Of a stretch of 64,000 nt of DNA, positions 11,305 to 22,884 are shown one piece after another. The notes below the pieces were generated by a model. It searched no databases, was not told the origin of the DNA, and worked only from the letters and a program-made list of their open reading frames with translations. A program made the translations under genes and the position numbers. The stretch spans positions 17,419,974 to 17,483,973 of the forward strand of contig NC_065536.1 in the NCBI RefSeq assembly GCF_932294415.1, read 5' to 3'. How positions within the stretch are numbered: the first letter of the stretch is position 1; each line of letters opens with the position of its first letter. Source of the stretch: Quercus robur. Its lineage: Eukaryota; Streptophyta; Magnoliopsida; Fagales; Fagaceae.

Positions 11305-11467
11305 ATACTTACCTGGACGGGGTCAATGGGTGATCAAACAGGCTCATGGCCTAGGTTGGTGACGTCCATTGCACATAAAGGAGGGGTGCCCGCCTAAGGT
11401 CTTCCCAAGAGGAAGCTCCTACGTCAATATTTCTTGCACTGGGGGCCTGCGTTCGCGCGGCCCCTGC
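11305..11467 (+). ncRNA. U1: U1 spliceosomal snRNA, copy A (diverged)
   Basis: It starts with the canonical 5'-splice-site-pairing arm ATACTTACCTG, followed by the stem-loop I region with GATCAAACAGG, the U1A-type loop CCATTGCAC and the 3' stem-loop GCCTGCGTTCGCGCGGC. Its length is about 163 nt, against about 161 in most copies. The Sm-site area reads CAATATTTCTTGC where the others have ATAATTTGTGG, and small insertions lie near the CCATTGCACATAAAGGAGG stem. The promoter is intact, but the altered Sm site makes assembly into a normal snRNP doubtful. It may be transcribed yet poorly functional. Confidence 0.85.
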
Positions 11468-12866
11468 CTAATTCTAATCAAACTTCGGTCTTACTTTATT
11501 TCATTGGCATTTGATAAAAGGTATTTTTATCTCTTACTAGGGGATAAAGAATTATTTCTTAAGGGTGTATTAGTGGATAAAGCTGAACTTCTTATGAATC
11601 TGCATGATTAATACTAATTATATAGTCATTTTTATTCTAAATTTAAATATGTTAAAATTCCTAAGATTATTAAATTTGCTTGATTACTAGTTATATGGTC
11701 ATTTTTAATCTAAGGTAGAATGTTTAATTGGACTTTTATTAGTATTTTGCACTCATTAACTCACTTGACATAAAAAATTAAAAAACTTAAGTGAACACAT
11801 GACACAAAATTGGTCTACAATTGAAATTTAATTTAGAATTCAATTAAATTTTCTTTTAATTTTGAATTTATAAAATTCATTTAAGGATATGCCCAATCCA
11901 AGCACATTGTAGTCTATGATTACTATTTTATATCATTTTAACCTAAATAAGCTTTGACATTAACAATTTCAAACCTTTAAAGTATAAACAACAGCAATTT
12001 TTCCTTTTACCATTCCTATAAAAGAGAACCTGTGGTGGCAATGTGCCTCCTAATCCAAGCTTCAGCGCTTGATTCCATTTCTATACCATTTGAAGGCATT
12101 TTGGGTTTGATAGTTTTGCTAGTCTTAAATCCTTTACAACGGAAATGTTGTGCACCATGGATCATGAACAAAAGTTATCTCTGCCAGTGATAATGCTTCA
12201 ATCATAAGAACAACTCTAGTACACTAATGAGAAAAGATGGTTAATATTAGCATGTTTCATTATACGGATATAAATACAATAAACTCTTGAGGAACATTTG
12301 AGTGGGGGTGTGGTTTTGCACTTTTGCTATGGCCTATACACAAAGTTGGTGGCTGTATGTAGATTGTAGAATATGATTGTATTAAAAAGGTTTTAATCAC
12401 ATAATTAACAGAAAATTCCTTTACAATGTTCTCCAAGTTACAATGATAAAGGGCCTGGCTAATCATATTCCACTAGATTTCCATTCCATGTGATCACCAA
12501 GTTAGAACGTCTGAAAGTGTTTAATAGATTTCATCTATTTGCCTGATGTATGGACCAGTGCTTATCTCCAATTCTGTAAGTTTGGTCTTCACAATGCCCC
12601 ATTGTGTTAGGATTCTAAGTTATAATTATTTTCCTCATTCATCCAAACTTCAACATTAAGTTTAGACGACAATTATTATTACAATTTTTTCCCCAATTGC
12701 TAAAGTGACAAGTTGTGATTGGTGTATAATAAAAGTGGTTGTTACATATGAAAGTGATGTTCCATTAATCAGGATCTGTTACCTAAGATGTTGTGGAAAA
12801 AATCGTGAAATTCATAGTGTTTGTAGCAATGCTAAACAAACTTGAAGAACTATAAACTTTTCTTTC

Positions 12867-12918
12867 ATCCCACATCAACAATATATGTAAGAGAAGGGGG
12901 CAGTTGGAGAGATAAATA
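12867..12918 (+). promoter_or_regulatory. U1-B promoter: USE and TATA-like box
   Basis: ATCCCACATCA (12867-12877) is a near-consensus USE and ATAAATA (12912-12918) lies 34 bases on. The U1 5' end follows about 30 bases after the TATA start. The same arrangement is kept in the duplicate at 17713-17765. Confidence 0.8.
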
Positions 12919-12941
12919 AGATAAAAGCATGATTAAGCAAC

Positions 12942-13102
12942 ATACTTACCTGGACAGGGTCAATGGTTGATCAAGAAGGGCCATGGCCTAGGAAAATGAT
13001 CTCCATTGCACTTTGGAGGGGTGTTTTGCTAAGGTCTCCCCAAGTGGGAGAGCCTATGTCATAATTTGTGGAAGTAGGGGCTTGCGTTCGCGCAGCCCCT
13101 GC
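12942..13102 (+). ncRNA. U1: U1 spliceosomal snRNA, copy B
   Basis: This 161-nt copy begins ATACTTACCTGGACAGGG and keeps the 70K-binding loop GATCAAGAAGG, the U1A loop CCATTGCAC, the Sm site ATAATTTGTGG and the 3' hairpin around GCTTGCGTTCGCGCAGC. In that hairpin both stem sides differ from the other copies in a compensating way (CTTG...CGCAG against CCTG...CGCGG). Stem-loop II/III positions differ from copies D, F and G (CCTAGGAAAATGATC), so it belongs to a separate U1 subfamily with copy C. Promoter and 3' box are present, so expression is plausible. Confidence 0.9.
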
Positions 13103-13103
13103 C

Positions 13104-13116
13104 CAATTTAGTTCAA
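13104..13116 (+). terminator. U1-B 3' box
   Basis: CAATTTAGTTCAA fits the plant snRNA 3'-end signal CA(N)3-10AGTNNAA exactly and lies two bases after the mature 3' end. In copy C the leading CA is changed. Confidence 0.65.
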
Positions 13117-14384
13117 TATTTTTTTGAAGCATTTTGTGCCAAAATCCTTCTTTAAAGCTAGTTATGTAAATTTTTCAAAAAATTTGAGTAATTTTTTAGT
13201 TAAAGTAATAAAACTGCGATATGTAAGTTGCTAATGATTTTTCCACTTAGCTTTTAATCTTTGGCATGCTTATTTTTGAGATTATAATTAGTATGACATT
13301 CCTTTTCCAAATTAGGTCTGTCAAAAAAAAAAAATGCTTGGAACCATATTCTTGAAATTTTCTATGATTATGATATGAATTCTTGAATACTTCTGAGATA
13401 TTACAGCTAGGAAATTCAATAATTCTTTATATAACTTCATGTAACAACCAGAAAAAGAGTCATCGTAATTTTGAAACTCAAAAACCCATCTGCCTTGCCA
13501 TCAAAAGCCAGCGTATATCAAATTCGATAGTCAGCTGTTTGGGAACATAAATAGAACACACAAAAAGCCAAAGTACCCAATGGTTGAAGGAGTCCAAGGA
13601 AGCAATGAAAATGATTCAGAATTTATGATAAGAATCACCATACCCATAAAATTTTGCCTTAAAAGTTAATCTCATCAACTAGCAATGAGAAGTGAGCAGT
13701 GCAAGAAGGAAATTCCCATATACCCAACATTAGCAAAAAAAAAATCCAATATTAGAAAATGTTGATTTCTTGTAACTCAATTGGCACTTGTGACCTCTTA
13801 TTGAGACATTCAGGATTCAAATTTTCATTCCCATAAAATCGAATTATCAAATAAAAAGTCAAGAAAATCAAACCTAAAATATGAAAGATGTCTCCCTATC
13901 AGCTCAACTACCAAGGAGAAAATACCTAAAGAGAGGAGTATGAAAGCATATTTTATTTACCAACTTGCAAACTTCTTAGTTAATTGATAATCAAATAAAA
14001 ATGTAACAACCGTTAAAAAATATAGCAAATCTTTAACTTTTATCAAGGGGAAAAAAAGCATTATGCTATGTTGGTTGAAGTGAAAAGGAAATAAAATGGA
14101 GAGAAACTTGTGATTTTTCATTGTTTGGTTTGAGTAAAGAGAGTAAAGAAATAACATTGAATTAAAAAAAAAAAATCAAATCAAATGATCCCAACTTTTT
14201 CATCATTCTATTTTTAATTAAAAAGGTATAATAGTGATTTAATCTCTATTCTTTCTTTCTTTCTTTCCCTTCTTTTTTTTTTTTTTTTTTTTTGGCTATT
14301 CTCTTTATCAAACACATAGTAAAAAAACACATTTATTTTTCATCCTCCCAACATTTGTAAACACATGTGGAATATATTCATAAT

Positions 14385-14817
14385 AAGAGCATTGCATTAG
14401 TTCGTGTAAAAATTTCTTTTTATTTTAATATAAGAAACTATTTTTCTATTTTACATAAAAAATTTTCAAAAACACTCATATCAAATTATTTTTATTACTC
14501 TTTCAAATCATTTTTATGTGAGTAAAGAAAATATCAACAATATATTTGCATATGGATAGTAAGAGTATTCACATCAACTCATGCAATAATTTATGTCTAT
14601 TTTAGCATAGGGACTTACTTTTTTCTATTTTATATACTCATTTTTCAAAAATCTCACATCAGATTATCAATTTTACAATTCATTTCATTAAAATATCAAT
14701 TTCACTTAATTTTTTAATTTTTTAATTTTTTTTTCACACACAACAACTATTATCCATCTTCTTATTTTAAATCGGGAATTTGGGATACGTAAAGAAATGA
14801 TAAAAAATTAAATGCAA
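14385..14817 (+). mobile_element. MITE-like AGAGTATTCACATCAACT family, two adjacent units
   Basis: Two diverged units start AGAGCATTGCATTAGTTCG (about 14388) and AGAGTATTCACATCAACTC (about 14569). Each continues with TTCT.TCTATTTTA.CATA, TTCTATTTTATATACTCA-like and CTCACATCA-like phrases. The pair recurs at 18791-19260 inside the duplicated block. A partial copy lies at 16240-16390, and a longer member in reverse orientation ends at about 33728. Target duplications were not resolved. Confidence 0.55.
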
Positions 14818-14945
14818 AATGAATAGTACTAGCATAAATTTACATAGTTATAGCAACAATCATGTATTTTTCACTCTAAGAATTCTTAGAGTGAAAAATA
14901 CATGATTGTTGCTGTAACTATGTAAATTTATGTTAGTACTATTCA
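14818..14945. repeat. Near-perfect 128-bp palindrome (hairpin)
   Basis: The arm ATGAATAGTACTAGCATAAA...TTTTTCACTCTAAG is followed, through the symmetric centre CTAAGAATTCTTAG, by its near-exact complement ending ...GTTAGTACTATTCAT. Arms are about 62 bases with only a few mismatches. Single arms of the same sequence occur at 16168-16213, 16375-16447 and 19241-19300, and a half arm at 14985-15026. The palindrome therefore looks like two copies of one MITE end joined head to head. Confidence 0.85.
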
Positions 14946-15026
14946 TGGAATTTGGGATAGATCTAGAGAAGTTGCACTGTGAGAGATCTTAGAGTGAAAA
15001 ATACATATTTGTTACTATAACAATCA

Positions 15027-16150
15027 TGTAACATCAAAACCTCAACACTTTATAAGTAGTTCCCACAAGATTTATATAACATCATCAAGAGGCCCATGAC
15101 ACCAAAATCATAATATTCTCCAAGACAAACAATTAGAATCTTTAACTAGCTCCAAATAATCAAGAAAATTACACTCACCATCTATTTCACATTAAAAAGC
15201 CAAAAACCCCCAAATCTTCACCATTTAGATAGCCACCATTGTAAAAATCATAAACCCACTCATCAAATAAATCCACCAAGACAAAACCCTTACATATAAA
15301 CACATGAATATCACTTCCAAAACTCATAAATCACATGGGTATCATTATCAAAGCTTAGATAAAGAAAGTCTCTAGAAAATTAAAAGCATATAAGCCCACC
15401 AAAAAAATTAGAAATTTTTATCTCAAATAAAAGATGTGAAGATGCAAAGGTTCCTAAGAAGTTTCTACTGTGATCTTGTCAGAAAAATGATGGTGGAGAT
15501 AGTGGTGTGGAGTGGAACCTGGTGGGAGGGTGAGGGAGTTTGAGAGAGAGGAGAGTGTGTGTTGTGTTTGAGAGAAAATGAAAAGAAAAAGTGGAGAGGA
15601 CCCTATGTTGACCGGCCAAGAGAGTGAGAGGGTGAGATGATATATGTGGTAGTAGTGAATGGGTAGAGGCACTGATTAAAATTTTGACCTTACATGTTTT
15701 TTTAATTAAAGGTCTAGGATGTTACATTCTTCCCCTCTTATAAAAATTTCATCCTCGAAATTTTATGTACCTTGATCTTGAAAAAGGTTTGGATATCTTG
15801 ACAACATATTATCCTCGCGCTCCCAAGATGCCTCTTTCACCAAATGATTCTTCCAAAGCACCTTCACCCAAGATATGGTTTTATTGCATAGCACCTGTTC
15901 CTTGCGATCCAAAATCTCTACCGAAATTTCTTCATCTGACAAATCATCTTGAAGAGGCTCATAGCTTAATACATGTGAAGGGTCAAAAATGTATTTCCTT
16001 AACATAGACTCACAGAAAACATTATGAATTCTTGACAAGGCCGGTGGTAGGGCAATTCTATATGCAACTTCGCCCACCCTTTACAAGACTTCAAAAGTCC
16101 CTACAAACCTAGGGCTTAACTTACTCTTAAGTTAAGATTCAAGAACAATC
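15027..16150 (-). mobile_element. Ty3/gypsy fossil: pol end plus 3' LTR
   Basis: On the minus strand, about 16140-15763 encodes the end of a gypsy integrase, with phrases such as GEVAYRIALPP, LRKYIFDPSHVLSYEP and EILDRKEQVL ending in W..RYPNLF. A purine-rich tract and then an LTR of 700 bp (15726 down to 15027) follow, with TGTAACAT at one end and ATGTTACA at the other. The rest of the element is absent, so it is a broken remnant. It sits inside MITE-type sequence: AATACAT...TAACAATCA lies on the left, and AATACATGATTGTTATTGTA continues on the right. Confidence 0.8.
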
Positions 16151-16160
16151 AAAAAGCATC

Positions 16161-16500
16161 TATCGAAAAGAAGAATACATGATTGTTATTGTAACTATGT
16201 AAATTTATACTAGCACTATTCATTTAACACAATTTTACAATTCATTTCATTAAAATATAAATTTTACTTAACTTTTAAAAAAAAATTTCACACACAACAA
16301 CTATTATCCATCTTCTTATTTTATCATCGGGAATCCAGGATACATAAAGAAATGATAAAAAATTAAATGCAAAATGAATAGTGCTAGTATAAATTTACAT
16401 GGTTACAGACTTACAGTAACAATTGTGTGTTTTTCACTCTAAGATCTCTCATGGTGCAACTTCTCAGGATCTATCCCAAAAATGAATAGTTGAACCAATT
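16161..16500. mobile_element. MITE pieces between the gypsy relic and block copy 2
   Basis: Arms of the palindrome family appear in both orientations (16168-16213 and 16375-16447). Between them is the CACACAACAACTATTATCC...AATGATAAAAAATTAAATG segment also present at 14735-14820 and 19180-19240. The end ACTCTAAGATCTCTCATGG...GGATCTATCCC mirrors 14950-14995. No coding sequence. Confidence 0.6.
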
Positions 16501-17712
16501 GTGTTAAATGCAAAATGAATTTCTAGTTATATGGTCATTTTTAATCTAAATTTTAATAAGATAGAATGTTTAATTGGACTCTTATTAGTATTTTGCACTC
16601 ATTAACTCGCTTAACACAAAATTAAAAAATTTAAGTGGACATATGACACAAAATTGGCCTAGAATTGAAATCTAATTTATAATCTAATTGAATTTTCTCT
16701 TAGTTTTGACTTTATAAAATTCGTTTAAGGATGCCCAATCCAAGCACATTGTAGCCTATGATTACAATTTTATATCATTTTAACCTAAATAAGCTTTGAC
16801 ATTTAACAGTTTTAAACCTTTAAAGTATAAATAACAGCAATTTTTCCTTTTACCATTCCTATAAAAGAGAACCTGTGGTGGCAATGTGCCTCCTAATCCA
16901 AGCTTCAGCGCTTGATTACATTTCTATACCATTTGAAGGAATTTTGGGTTTGATAGTTTTACTAGTATTAAATTAAATCCTTTACAACGGAAGTGTTGTG
17001 CACCATGGATCATGAACACAAGTTATCTCTACCATTGATAATGCTCCAATCATAAAAACCACTCTAGTACACTAATGAGAAAAAATAGTTAATATTAGCA
17101 TGTTTCATTATACGGATATAAATACACAATAAACTTTTAGGAACAAACATTTGAGTGGAGGAGTGGTTTTGCACTTTTGCCGTGGCCTATACACAAAGTT
17201 GGTGGCTGTATGTAGAATGTGATTATATTAAAATGGTTTTAATCACATAATGAACAGAAAATTCCTTTACAATGTTCTCCAAGTTACAATGATAAAGGGC
17301 CTGGCTAATCATATTCCACTAGATTTCCATTCCATGTGATCACCAAGTTAGAACGTCTGAAAGTGTTTAATAGATTTCATCTATTTGTCTAATGTATGAA
17401 CCAATCCTTATCTCCGATTCCGTAAGTGATAACCAATGCCCCATTGTGTTAGGATTCTAAGTTTTAATTATTTTCCTCATTCATCCAAACATCAACATTA
17501 AGTTTAGACAACAATTATTATTACAATTTTTTTTCACAATTGCTAAAGTGACAAGTTGTAATTGGTGTACAATAAAAATAATATAAATGGTCGTCACATA
17601 TAAAAGTGATATTCCACTAATTAAAATCCATCACCTAAGATGTGGAAAAAATCGTGAAATTCATAGTGTTTGTAGCAATGTTGAACAAACTTGAACTATA
17701 AACTTTTCTTTC

Positions 17713-17766
17713 ATCCCACATCAACAATATATGTAAGAGAAGGGGGCAGTTGAAGACATAAATAAG
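17713..17766 (+). promoter_or_regulatory. U1-C promoter: USE and TATA-like box
   Basis: ATCCCACATCA (17713-17723) and ATAAATAAG (17758-17766) are separated by 34 bases. The RNA start is at 17788. Apart from one substitution between the elements this matches the U1-B promoter. Confidence 0.8.
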
Positions 17767-17787
17767 ATAAAAGCATGATTAAGCAAC

Positions 17788-17948
17788 ATACTTACCTGGA
17801 CAGGGTCAATGGTTGATCAAGAAGGGCCATGGCCTAGGAAAATGAGCTCCATTGCACTTTGGAGGGGTGTTTTTCTAAGGTCTCCCCAAGTGGGAGAGCC
17901 TATGTCATAATTTGTGGAAGTAGGGGCTTGCGTTCGCGCAGCCCCTGC
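17788..17948 (+). ncRNA. U1: U1 spliceosomal snRNA, copy C
   Basis: 161 nt. I count only two differences from copy B across the RNA (GAGCTCC for GATCTCC, GTGTTTTTC for GTGTTTTGC), while the surrounding spacer differs more. It keeps ATACTTACCTG, the 70K loop, the U1A loop, the Sm site and the 3' hairpin. The stronger conservation of the RNA than of its flanks suggests selection or gene conversion after the block duplication. Confidence 0.9.
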
Positions 17949-19290
17949 CTAATTTAGTTCAATTTTTTTTGAAGCATTTTGTGCCAAAATCCTTCTCTAA
18001 AGCTATTTATGTAAATTTTAAGCAACTTTCAGTTAAAGTAATAAAACCGCTATATATAAGTTGTCAAAAAAAAAAATGATTGGAACCATATTCCTGAAAT
18101 TTTCTATGATTATGATATGAATTCTTGAATACTTCTTAGATATTATAGCTAGGAAATTCAATAATTCTTTATATAACTTCATGTACCAACCAGAAAAAGA
18201 GTCATCATAATTTTGAAACTCAAAAACCCATCTGCCTTGCCATCAAAAGCCAGTGAATATCAAATTCGATAGCCAGCTGTTTGGGAACATAAATAGAGCA
18301 CACAAAAGGCCAAAGTACCCAATGGTTGAAGGAGTCCAAGGAAGCAATGTAAATGATGCAGAAGTTATGAAAAGAATCACCAAACCCATAAAATTATGCC
18401 TTAATAGTTAATCTCATCAACTTGCAATGAGCAATGCAACAAGGAAATTCCAATGTACCCAACATTAGCAAAAAAAATCTAATATTACAGAATATTGATT
18501 TCTTGTAACTCAATTGGCACTTGTGGCCTCTAATTGAGACATTCAGGATTCAAATTCTCATCCCCCATAAGATTGAATTATCATTAAATTTTAAAATATA
18601 TATAAAAAAATCAAATGATCCCAAAATTTTCATCATTCTATTTTTAATTAAAAAGGTATAATAGTGATTTAATCTCTATTCTTTCATTTATTTTTTTTCT
18701 ATTCTCTTTATCAAACACATAGTAAAAAGCACATTTATTTTCCATATTTTTCCATTTTTCATCCTCCCAACATTTGTAAACGCATTTGGAATGTATAATA
18801 CAAGCATTTGCATTAGTTTGTGTAAAAATTTCTTTCTATTTTAACATATGAGACTATTTTTTTATTTTACGTAATAAATTTTCAAAAATACTCGCATCAA
18901 ATTATCTATTTTACACTAAATTTTATTAAAATATTATTTTTATCAATTTTTATTACTCTCCCAAATCATTTCTATGTGAGTAAAGAAAATATTAAAAATA
19001 TATTTGCATATGAATAATAAGAGTATTCACATCAACTCATGTAAAAATTTCTATATATTTTAACATAAGAATCTATTATTTCTATTTTATATACTCACTT
19101 TTCAAAAATCTCACATCAAATTATTAATTTTACAATATATTTCATTAAAATATCAAATTTACTTAGTTTTTTTTTTAAATTTCACACATAACAATTATTA
19201 TTTATCTTCTTATTTTATCATAGAAATAATAAAAAATTAAATACAAAATAAATACTGTCAGTATAAATTTACATAATTACAATAACAATC

Positions 19291-20700
19291 ATGCATTTTT
19301 TAACAATTATTCATGATATGACGTAGCTGAATTCTGAGATTGATTGATTAAAATGTGATTTTTTTCAATTATACATATATTAATGTGATTGCTTTAACAG
19401 TGAAGCTAAACTCCTGTTATGCACAAATTGACAGGTGATGTGTCTATACGAAGATTCTTTTTGGCGGGAATATTGCTTTTCTACGAATGTATGGCGGGTT
19501 GGCTGGCAGTACAAATGTACTATACAATAAAGAGAATTCACTTTTTGGCGGAAACATTGCTTGAAATTTAACTTTTTAGCGGTACAAATACAACCGAAAT
19601 CGTGATTTGGAATCACAATTTCATGCATGAATTTTATTTTTCTTTTTGAAACACGTTTATTCCGCTTGATTGGGAGGTGTGCCATTTACTGATGCCAACT
19701 TTATAATCGTGATTTGTGAATGTAATCTTCGGCATTGTCCTTTTGTGCATGTAATCCTGATAGTTTTATAATAATTTTCTTTCCTTGAGGAAAAAGAATA
19801 AAAAAACTTTTCAAAAGATATTTTGTTTTAAAAAAACTTTACATAAACAAAAAGTGAAATTAAGAGGAAAAAAAATACAATTTGAAAATGCATTATAAAA
19901 TAGGGGCTAAGTATCCAATTTATAAGTTTTTTTCCCCCTTTTATAATTCAATTGTTGGGAAAAGAAAATTCTTGAATGTGAATGTAAAAATATCTGAAGG
20001 TGCCGATCAAATTACAAAACTTTTGACACGATAAATTAAATAAAAAAAATGATAAGCTAAGCTAGTACTAGCTGTGCAAAATTAACAATGCTATAATTAA
20101 TTAGTTATTATAAATTTTATAATAGATTTATGAACTAAACTCATGTTAGAATAAAGAGTGATGTTATAATTATTACAAATTTATATTTTGTTAATTTAAT
20201 AGTTGAAAAATGAGTGGTTTGACATGATTGATTATATGATTTTTGGTAATTTATTATAGAATCTTATACTTTATTGTGTCAATTCATAAAACATAAAATT
20301 AAAAATGAATTTATTAACGTGTGTCCTAAAGGCATATTTTAGTAAACTATTTTAGAAAATTTTTTATAAAAAATTGAAAAAATAATTCATTATTTTGACA
20401 ACTTTTTTAATTTTCCATAAAAAAATTTCCAGAATGAATAGGTAATTTGTACTCTAAGGACACATATTAACTAGACCGAATTAAAAGTCTGTAACATCCA
20501 TATCATTTATTACTCCATTAGTTTGAAAACTTTTTTATAAAAAAAAAAATAATTTAACATTTCAAAATAATTAAATAACCTATTTATTAGTGTAATATCA
20601 CACTAATGACTTAAGTCTGTATTTTTTTTTTTAATAATAAAATTTGACAGCAACTTAAGAATTTTCCACCAAAAAAATAACTGATAAATTTTTTTGGTAA
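19291..20700. other. AT-rich intergenic DNA, no gene recognised
   Basis: A minus-strand frame of 101 codons (19685-19380) shows no known motif and has scattered composition. Short phrases around TTTTTGGCGG and TTTTTAGCGG repeat between 19455 and 19580. Nothing else was identified. Confidence 0.35.
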
Positions 20701-20891
20701 AAAGCTTGTTCTTTTAACTTTCATAGTTTCATTCCTGCCTTGGTCAGCTTTACCTTTACCCCTCTCTCTCTCTCTCTCTCTCTCAGCAAAGAAACCCAAA
20801 GTAACACTCTCACAGCACCTCCTTTTCCGGCATTTTCTTCACCTCTCAAATACTTCATTCCTGCTCCACAACACACTACCACGACAGTGAG
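20700..20891 (+). promoter_or_regulatory. Possible 5'-UTR exon with (CT)n tract
   Basis: A pyrimidine-rich stretch with a (CT)n run (20761-20784) is followed by C-rich, relatively GC-rich sequence and then CACGACA|GTGAGTTGC, a good splice donor at 20887. Together with a second CT-rich stretch at 22330-22510 that could end at a donor near AAG|GTACTG, this could be the 5' leader of the transposase-like gene at 23.4 kb. No transcript evidence; speculative. Confidence 0.3.
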
Positions 20892-21609
20892 TTGCTTCTG
20901 TCTCTTTTGTTTAAAAAAAAAAAAAAAAAAATTATATCTGCTCTTTTTTACTTTCATCGTGTGTGTGTGTGTTTCACCCTCTTAAGAAAGGAACATATTT
21001 CTATAGATACTAACCAAAAAACATTTTGCATGTTTTTTGGGTTGCTTTGGTCATAGTAATCTATTTAGAGTGAGTTGTGTATTTGATCTCTATCAATGTG
21101 TTAATGGCTGGTATTTGCTCATGATTTTTAATCATTCTACTAGATGTCATAACCTTTTTAGACTATGTAATTTTGATCTCAAATTTTCCTTTTTCATTTT
21201 TAAAGTCAATAATAACTTAAAATACCAACAAAAACTTCATAAATGCTTTATGACAGCAACAATGATAATAATAATAATAGCAGGAAACTTGCAATTTTTT
21301 AAAGATCAATTTTTGGCTATGTCGTTTTCGTCCCTAAATTTGGTAACGAAGTTCGCATTTTCGCCCCTATACTTTAAAAGTTTGCACTTTGCCCTTCAAT
21401 TTTTGAAAACTTTCGGTTTGTCAATTTTTTACCCTTTAACAATTTCTTTTTGTGACCCAAAACCAAAAGCAAACTTTTAGAAACTAGTTCACTTAAGGAA
21501 CTCAAGTTTTAGATGTGGCAAAAGTTGTGGATTAACTCGAGTTCCTTGGAAAAAATAACTTAAAAGTTAAAATCACGCTGCAGTCTCAGTCTCTCTCATT
21601 TTCACTCTT

Positions 21610-22355
21610 GATCAGAGATGGACACACGTTAGGGCAGAGGGGGGCCATCCCCCGCCCCCCCCCCAACAAACAAAAAAAAAAGGAAAAAAATATAGCACTA
21701 TATTCAAAAATTTCCCCAAAAAATAATATTTTTGGCCCCCTTCCTTCAAAATCTTTTCATTTTAACCCATGAAAACTAAAAAGAAAACTGCAACATCCTT
21801 TTGCCCATTGCATATTGATCCAAAAATATGAAGCCTGTGGGAACTATGATCAAATGTGTGCAGTGAATAGTAATGCTTGTTTGTAGGTTTATTTTTATGA
21901 ATTATTAACTATTTTTAGAGAATATTTTATTAACATTAATGTTGTTATAGCTTGTGGGGTATGTTTGTTTGGTTTTTTTTTGAACTAAATTTTGAAACGA
22001 TAGAGCTATATAGTATGGAAATATTGAAACTTTTACTTGAATTGTTGATGATGGGAAAATTATCTATAATATTTGATTTTTTTAAAGAGAAAAAAATTAC
22101 AAATAATTTGAAAGTAATAATGCAGCATTGCCTCTAGTGTTGATGTCCCAATTCATGAAAATTTTCAAACAAAATTCCAAAAAATTACCACTGGTTAAAT
22201 TAGTATTCAGTCCAAATTGTGAAAATATGAGATTATAATGTTAATGAATGTGTTGAAATTCAACAAAGCTTGAGTAGATGTTAATTTTGATTTTTATAAA
22301 CTTTTTTGGGTTTATACTTTAGCCACCCGAACTTCAAATTCTGGTTTCGTCCCTG
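21610..22355 (-). mobile_element. Possible non-autonomous element with GGGCCA/CCGCC ends
   Basis: The stretch starts near GGGCAGAGGGGGGCCATCCCC and ends near CAAATTCTGGTTTCGTCCCTG. In reverse it resembles the element at 57715-58052, which starts ATGGCGGAACTAGGATTTG and ends CTCTGGCCCCGCCC. Such G/C-rich ends around AT-rich filler are common in plant dispersed repeats. Boundaries and family are uncertain. Confidence 0.35.
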
Positions 22356-22405
22356 CTCTTTATGTCTCTCTGTCTAAGTCTCTCCACTTTCTCTTAATCT
22401 TGCTC

Positions 22406-22407
<2 letters not shown>

Positions 22408-22452
<45 letters not shown>
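22408..22452 (+). repeat. (CT)n microsatellite
   Basis: About 22 CT units, upstream of the MULE-type gene and possibly in its leader. Confidence 0.9.
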
Positions 22453-22455
<3 letters not shown>

Positions 22456-22884
22456 CTGTAGAGTTTGGGTTTTTGGGGCCATCTCAAAAAATCTGTGGGT
22501 TTTGATTAAGGTACTGAGAATTACTAGGTTTTTAGAGTTTGGGTTAAAATTATTTAAGATATTTTTGTAAATATTGTGAACATTTATTATGAAATCTGAA
22601 TTGGGAAAAACAGAGGGCTCGTTGAGTAATGTTGTTTGTATTTTTTTGGAAATACATATGAGTGAAAAAATGCGTGGAAATATAATATTGTTTAAAAACT
22701 GAAAACATATGATTAAACATATATATCAAACCGGTCCTGAATGTTTAATTCATTATTGTTTGTGTACAAAGATATATACCTGTACTAATTAGCTAACTTT
22801 GCCTTAGAACTAATAAACTGACAGCTGTAATCCACTATCTATAAATTAGCTCCTAAACTACAAGTAGTTTACAACAAAATACTA

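Larger units (their letters stand above)
11684..14817 (+). repeat. Duplicated block, copy 1 (contains U1-B)
   Basis: From CTAGTTATATGGTCATTTTT onward this stretch matches 16520-19290 in the same order and orientation. The match covers the spacer CTTCAGCGCTTGATT, the TTATACGGATATAAATACA phrase, the promoter, the U1 gene, and the 3' spacer with AATGGTTGAAGGAGTCCAAG. The offset is about 4.84 kb. Differences are scattered substitutions and small indels, so this is a moderately recent segmental duplication carrying a full U1 transcription unit. Apart from U1 no gene was seen. Short open frames in it are not conserved between the two copies. Confidence 0.85.
16520..19290 (+). repeat. Duplicated block, copy 2 (contains U1-C)
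   Basis: Same order of landmarks as 11684-14817, including the U1 promoter, the U1 gene and the 3' spacer. The non-coding parts differ by small insertions and deletions (for instance the region after AGCTATTTATGTAAATTTTA is shorter), which places the duplication some time back. Its right edge is the same MITE material as in copy 1. Confidence 0.85.

Noticed and set aside
20740-20985. 81-codon frame with S/L repeats
   Set aside because: It is a translation of the (CT)n tract and flanking pyrimidine-rich DNA, better read as a possible leader exon.
21037-21480. 147-codon frame
   Set aside because: Phe/Leu/Asn-rich with no motif, in AT-rich DNA and overlapping a likely repeat at 21.3-21.47 kb. 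No start context or splice pattern supports a gene.
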